A stretch of DNA of 64,000 nucleotides from Physcomitrium patens (lineage: Eukaryota; Streptophyta; Bryopsida; Funariales; Funariaceae), in assembly GCF_000002425.4 (NCBI RefSeq), contig NC_037255.1, positions 13,297,626 to 13,361,625 on the forward strand, in the 5' to 3' direction. Position 1 is the stretch's first letter. Every line of letters starts with the position of its first letter. A program made the translations under genes and the position numbers. A model generated the notes under the pieces. That model did no database searches. It saw only the letters and a list, made by a program, of their open reading frames with translations, and was not told where the DNA came from. Of this stretch, positions 59,264 to 64,000 are shown in pieces.

Positions 59264-59633
59264 CATGTAAAGGCTAGTTAGAAAGCTATCAACAAGATCT
59301 AACTTCTTTCAAAATCTCAAAATAAGTAGATAAAAATCCAATAAATGGCATGAAAAAATCCAAACTAGTCTTGAATCCTATTGTCTAAATGTCCCTAATA
59401 ATCCCTCCTATAAATTTGCTTAAATCTCCCTTGTCACACCTCTTTTTCTTATATGCAAAGGCTTGTTGGAAATCTAACAACAAGATCTAGCTTCCTTCAA
59501 AATTTCAAAACAAAAAGATAAAAACCTAATAAATGGTATCAAAAAATCTAAATTAGTCTACAATCTCACTATCCAAAAATTCCAACAATCCTCCTCTCAC
59601 AATTTTTCATGGATCTCCCTCTTTATTCTAGCC
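59264..59633. repeat. Diverged tandem duplication, unit about 185 bp
   Basis: The unit starting TTGCATGTAAAGGCTAGTTAG (59264) recurs from about 59451 (ATATGCAAAGGCTTGTTGG). Matching segments follow in order: AACAAGATCTA, CTTTCAAAATCTCAAAA or CCTTCAAAATTTCAAAA, AATAAATGG, and the final ATCTCCC. Identity is roughly 75-80% by eye. No coding potential is seen. Confidence 0.75.
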
Positions 59634-61436
59634 CAAAGAAGCTCTATTTGATGCCAAAATCCCCTCCTAATCTTCCCCTAATATCTGCCTTGAACTATTA
59701 TAGAGTCAAGGATGTATTCTAAAAGATAATAACCTTAAAGCTTAAAAAATCTATTTAAAGTAACAATCTTCTATTCTAAATCCCATTCAAATTTGTAAAT
59801 ATATAAGCATTATATTCCTCCCGTCTTACAAATAAAATTAATTACCTTCCAAATAACTTTGATGCATTTAAATTAAGTACATTATGATACCAACCTCCTT
59901 CGCTGTGCTGTTTGGTATGTATAAGCCAAAAGTTATATAATAGAAATTTTTCATTTCCATTTCTTTTTGCTAATGTCCATTTCCAAAATTTATAGAGCAC
60001 TGATTCTCTTATCTCGATTAAATACACCAGACAATATTGATTGATGTTTGTATTGAATTTGCCTCTTTATGCATTTAAAGCTAATATTCAATGGTAGGTT
60101 AACCAAAATAATCCTATTTCTTTTAGCACTCTTTCTTTATTCTATATATTGGCCCACTTAAGTTTAAAATTCAACAAAACATCCTTATTCACTTTTGAGT
60201 TATCACATCTTGTATTACATGTAGCTTGTATAATAATAAACAATCCATTTTAGATATACACTATATGAAAAGAACTTAGTTTGATCATTGGAATTTGCCA
60301 AGATCCCAAATTAGCTTATCAATCTTTCTATAATAAACAAGATTTAGTTTTTTTTTTTCACTAGATTGCATTGGAATTATTTTTACTTTATTTGATATAT
60401 CTAATATTGATGTTTTCTCTTATTCTTCTCTTTCTTCATTTTTATTTTGCCATGATCTTGTTGCATTCATGATTTCCATCAAGGTACATTTTTGTACTTT
60501 TAATGTATATATATTGATACAATATAGTATCTTATATTTTGTACCTTATGTGGCAAGTAAATAGGTTTTTTCAATTTACCATATGACCATGGAAAACCCT
60601 TGCAATTTTAGAGGTGAATAATTCCATCTAATCCTTATTTTTGAACTAAGGTTTAGAATTCCTAATAAATTTTTTCAATTGTCCTTGTAATAAATTAATC
60701 AGAGCTTTTCATGGCCCCTCTTTTTCTGTTTTTAGTTTAAATCTCTTAAAAGACTCTACAAAGCTCAAAAAACTATCATTCTTCCACAAGTCTTTATATT
60801 GTTTCGAACCATTTTTATGTAGATGTGATGCTTGATTTTTAGAGAATCCAACATCCATCTCCATGCTTTGTATTTGCCACCACACAATATACATAAGCCA
60901 CTCTTCATGACTTTTTAATAGAATGTAGGTGATGAAAAAGAGAAGATCTTTCTACATTGTTGCAATTCTATTCGACACGATAGAACCTTATTTATTTTGA
61001 TGTTTTCTTGAAGTGAAAAATTCTAGACTTATTTGCTACTTCTCTCATATATATGGTTGGAATTGGCTAAGATTTAAAACTTATGATATAATAGTCTATT
61101 ATATCATAAGTTTTTTTAAAATAGAGATTTAGAAATAGAAGAGGTTGTGTCAATTTTTCTGTCGATGCCATTGTTTCATAAATCAATAGTAAATTATTCA
61201 ATATAAAGTATTTAGGTGAAAAAAAAAATTGATTTCTACTTATGACTTGCATAAGAATAGATTGAAGATAAAATTATAGAAATTTAGCAAAGTTCTTATA
61301 GCTAATATTTAGTAAAGTAATTAGTCGCCAATTAGACCATTCTTAAGCAACAAGGATATTAGCCCATAGGTCATCTTATTGGACAAGTAATCCTCTTTAA
61401 TACTTCCTTGTAACATATTTAGATATTCTATCTTTA
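59634..61436 (-). mobile_element. L1-type LINE fragment (reverse transcriptase)
   Basis: Minus-strand sequence near 61290-61340 reads NWRLITLLNISYKNFAKF, a good match to the L1 RT block usually written NWRPITLLN-YKI-AK. Further on, 61252-61067 has LLFLNLYFKKTYDIIDYYII, matching the LLLDFEKAYDRVDW catalytic block, including its Asp position altered to Tyr. Another frame supplies preceding sequence (KMTYGLISLLLKNG, near 61370). Frame changes separate these pieces. Sequence from 60700 to 60900 and around 59842-60027 is likely the downstream part but is weaker. The fragment is cut on the right by element E at 61437. Confidence 0.7.
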
Positions 61437-61975
61437 TGTCAAAGACATGAATCTCAAAGAAGGAAAATCCTCAATACACTCTTATGTCATTGAAGAGAAC
61501 GAGAAAGTCACTCAAAAGGTGATGTAATATTAAACTAGAATGACTATTGTCAAAAATAAGAAGATTAGAAAGTCTTAAAACAAGACTAAGGACTAGAAAG
61601 GTATTGATGAGAGTGAAGAAGGCTTCACTCTTACCTCTATATATACTCTTAACTAGGAGCTATGTAGCAATATTTTACAGGACCTCCAAAATATGTTGAC
61701 TTTATAAGACACATATCTTAACTTGCAAAGCAAGTTTTTTATATATGTGCCACATAATTAGCTTGTTCCGCAAGCTACTCACATATGGTTAATTAATTGA
61801 CCAAGTTTCTAACTTATCAATCAACTACAAATACATATAAAATCAAGGAGCATCTATGAAGCTTCTAGAAAGCTTTTCTAAAAGATCTTATGAAATTAAA
61901 TTATTTTATCTATTTTTAACTATTTCTACCTAATTATATAATTATTTATTAGAATACCTATATATGTCCGTGACA
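61437..61975 (-). repeat. 3' LTR of element E
   Basis: This 539-bp uninterrupted family LTR shows what the B 3' LTR looked like before S1 split it. The five bases before it, CTTTA (61432-61436), would be the left target-site copy. The right copy is outside the window. Confidence 0.8.
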
Positions 61976-64000
61976 TTACTTCCTTCCCCCTCTAAGGGCG
62001 AGTTCCACAAGAAGTAGTCTTTATATGTTGAAGAAATCTAAGATGCGACGAATTATATTTGTCACATACTCTGATCTTTGTTCTCTTTGAAGATGGTTGA
62101 TAGGCACTCTCAGCCACCAATAGTGTCCCATACTAGGACAAGAAGATCACCTTGTAATTTGATCGTTATTGAGGCCTTCGTAACTTCATTCAAATAAAAT
62201 ATTTGGAACACCATTAGGAATTGTTTCTACCTCTAATAAAATCACCAAATATTGGGAGTCTCTTCTAAGGTTGTGATACCAAATATGTTGTATCTCGCCA
62301 TCTATTCGAGGAAGGACATGTCATTCTTGAAGATCTTTCTCTCGATTTTGTTGTCTTGAAGGTTGTAACAATCACAATATCTTATCTAATAAGTCCACAA
62401 ATAAAAGCTCTTGAGTTGAATTTGCTAATTGTTGGTTCTCTATTTCCTCAATTATGCATAAGTTATAAAGAAGGATAGAAAATAGAATGTTATCTTTTTT
62501 TGGTCTTATTTCTTTTATAGCAAAGATTTGTTATTTTTCATCTTGATTTTGATGGATGTCATTGATGAAAGACTTTAACTTTTTTTGCTGCATTTGCAAG
62601 ATTCTTTGATGGCTCCTATATCTTTTCACTAATATCATATTTGCACCAATGAACAAGTTATTCCAACCTATTTTGGTACTACCTTGAGCCTAAAACTTCT
62701 TCCACTTTGAACTCTTCATTATTATTTACTTCTATAGGAAGAAGTGACATTTGTCTTCTTCTCAAGATATTCACTCTCTTATATGGTTCAAAAAAGGATA
62801 CATGAAATATAAGGTGGATCTTCATAGATTTCGATAGATGTAATCAATAAGTAATATGATTGATTTATTCATAAATAAGAAAAGGTCCTAGCTTACGATA
62901 GTCCAACTTATTACAAGGACAAGTAATCTTGATATTGCAATGAATTAACCATACCTTGCCACCTATATTGAATTGTGGTTGCTCCTTATAATAGGCATGT
63001 GTATTAATCTTTTGTTCTTCTTGAGCTTCTTTTAATTGTATCTTCATTGTTGTATATAGCTTCGACAAACAATTTTCTAAATCTTTTGCTATAAGATTAT
63101 TAACTTTTGAAAAGTCATAAGTATCAAGTCATAGATAATAACTATAATTAGTAAAGAAAGGAGTTTGTTGAATAGAAAAATGTATCAAATTATTTTATAC
63201 AAACTCTGCCAATGGCAAAAGAGTTATCCAATCAAGTTGATGATAGTTGATGGTACACCTTAAATACTGCTCTAAAATTTGATTCACTAGTTTTGTTTGC
63301 TTATCAGTTTGAGAATGAAAAGCCATAGAGAGCTTTATATCTATCTTTAGAATCTTGAATAGAATTCTCTAGGATCTTGATAGAAATTGAATCCCCCTAT
63401 TTGATATAATATCTTTTGGTAATTGATAATAGTGATAGATATTATCAATGAAATGTTTACTTGTTTCTTCACTTGAAATAGATTTTGTACATAGTATAAA
63501 ATGTGCTATTTTGATGAAGCAATTTGTGATTATGAATATAAAGTCATATAAACTTGAATTTTGAAGATTTGTAATAAAATCCATAGAAATGGAAGACCAT
63601 GGTTGTTTGGATATAGGCAATGGTTGGAAAAAGTCGATATGGTTAATGATGAGGAGTTCTTGAACTTGAATAAACATCACATCACCAGACAAAGTATTTT
63701 GCCACCTTCCACATTTATGGCTACCAAAAATCTCGAGGTATAAGCTTTAAAGTCTTATTGTATCTAAAATATCTTACTGCTGGAAAGTCTTGACATGCTT
63801 GAAGAATATATAAATGTACTTTTTTTTTCTGAAACATATAGACATCCTTCGGAATAAAGAAGGTTTTTTTTTTAAATTCAAACTTTAAAACATCATAACA
63901 CTTAGAAGAAAGATTCTTGATATCATGAATAAGAAGATCAGAAAACATACTTGATTGAATTTGTTTGACAAAAGTCAAATCAATAATTAATGTTGATTTC
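61437..64000 (-). mobile_element. Element E: chromodomain-family gypsy copy, inserted in the LINE, runs off the window
   Basis: The 3' LTR is 61437-61975 (TGTCAAAGACATG to GTCCGTGACA). It is followed by a C/T-rich run (61976-61993), the complement of a polypurine tract. Then come the non-coding 3' internal region (to about 62560), chromodomain-side sequence (about 62560-62870) and integrase remnants (63369-63978, including SISMDFITNLQNSSLYDFIF). The order matches elements A and B. It is a broken fossil, and only the 3' half lies in the window. Confidence 0.85.

Noticed and set aside
1-64000. tRNA, rRNA, CRISPR arrays or prokaryotic operon features
   Set aside because: None were seen. Direct repeats here are LTRs, MITEs, microsatellites and minisatellites of plant type.

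Overview
This window looks like plant nuclear DNA. It has long AT-rich intergenic stretches, nested Ty3/gypsy retrotransposons, spliced genes for chloroplast-type proteins, and one 100-base run of N marking a scaffold gap. Three plant families can be recognised from the sequence: a P-type pentatricopeptide-repeat (PPR) protein resembling Arabidopsis EMB1006 (At5g50280), a small DUF3148 protein resembling the chloroplast NDH assembly factor CRR42, and a decayed inositol-tetrakisphosphate 1-kinase (ITPK) gene. A land plant is well supported. A bryophyte or other seedless plant is only a guess, based on the AT-rich intergenic DNA and the type of one retroelement.

Layout. 1-8.4 kb: intergenic DNA with a strong stem-loop at 16-77, CT-rich and TGAC-rich segments of higher GC, a MITE, microsatellites, a 48-bp perfect palindrome and a degenerate Tudor-like gene fragment. 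8.4-31.9 kb: a three-level nest of LTR retrotransposons. An old chromodomain gypsy element (B, minus strand) was split by a younger copy of the same family (A, minus strand). A was in turn invaded by a different, young gypsy element (N1, plus strand, 1330-bp LTRs). Two solo LTRs of a third family (S1, S2) sit in B and A. 32.1-33.7 kb: the 5' end of another copy (C), lying head-to-head with B. 33.7-47.7 kb: very AT-rich DNA with a GC island carrying ACGT boxes, a second MITE, a heavily decayed gypsy copy (D), the assembly gap, a 57-bp minisatellite and two LTR relics.

47.7-58.6 kb is the gene island. It holds an intron-bearing ITPK pseudogene (minus), the three-exon EMB1006-like gene (minus, 52390-56089) and the two-exon CRR42-like gene (plus, 56523-57674). 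The last two are divergent and share a 433-bp intergenic region that must hold both promoters. Their first exons begin with clearly related sequence and both introns 1 interrupt the same codon context, which suggests an inverted duplication of a 5' exon. 58.6-64 kb: an unassigned ORF, a diverged tandem duplication, an L1-type LINE fragment, and a gypsy copy (E) inserted into that LINE and running off the right edge.

The two intact genes probably both act in chloroplasts: one as an RNA-binding PPR protein, the other as a stromal factor for NDH complex assembly. Nothing in the window looks like a multi-gene system of a new kind. The best leads are the shared first exon of the divergent gene pair, the unusually long acidic N-terminus of the PPR protein, the ITPK pseudogene, and the fungal-looking type of N1.
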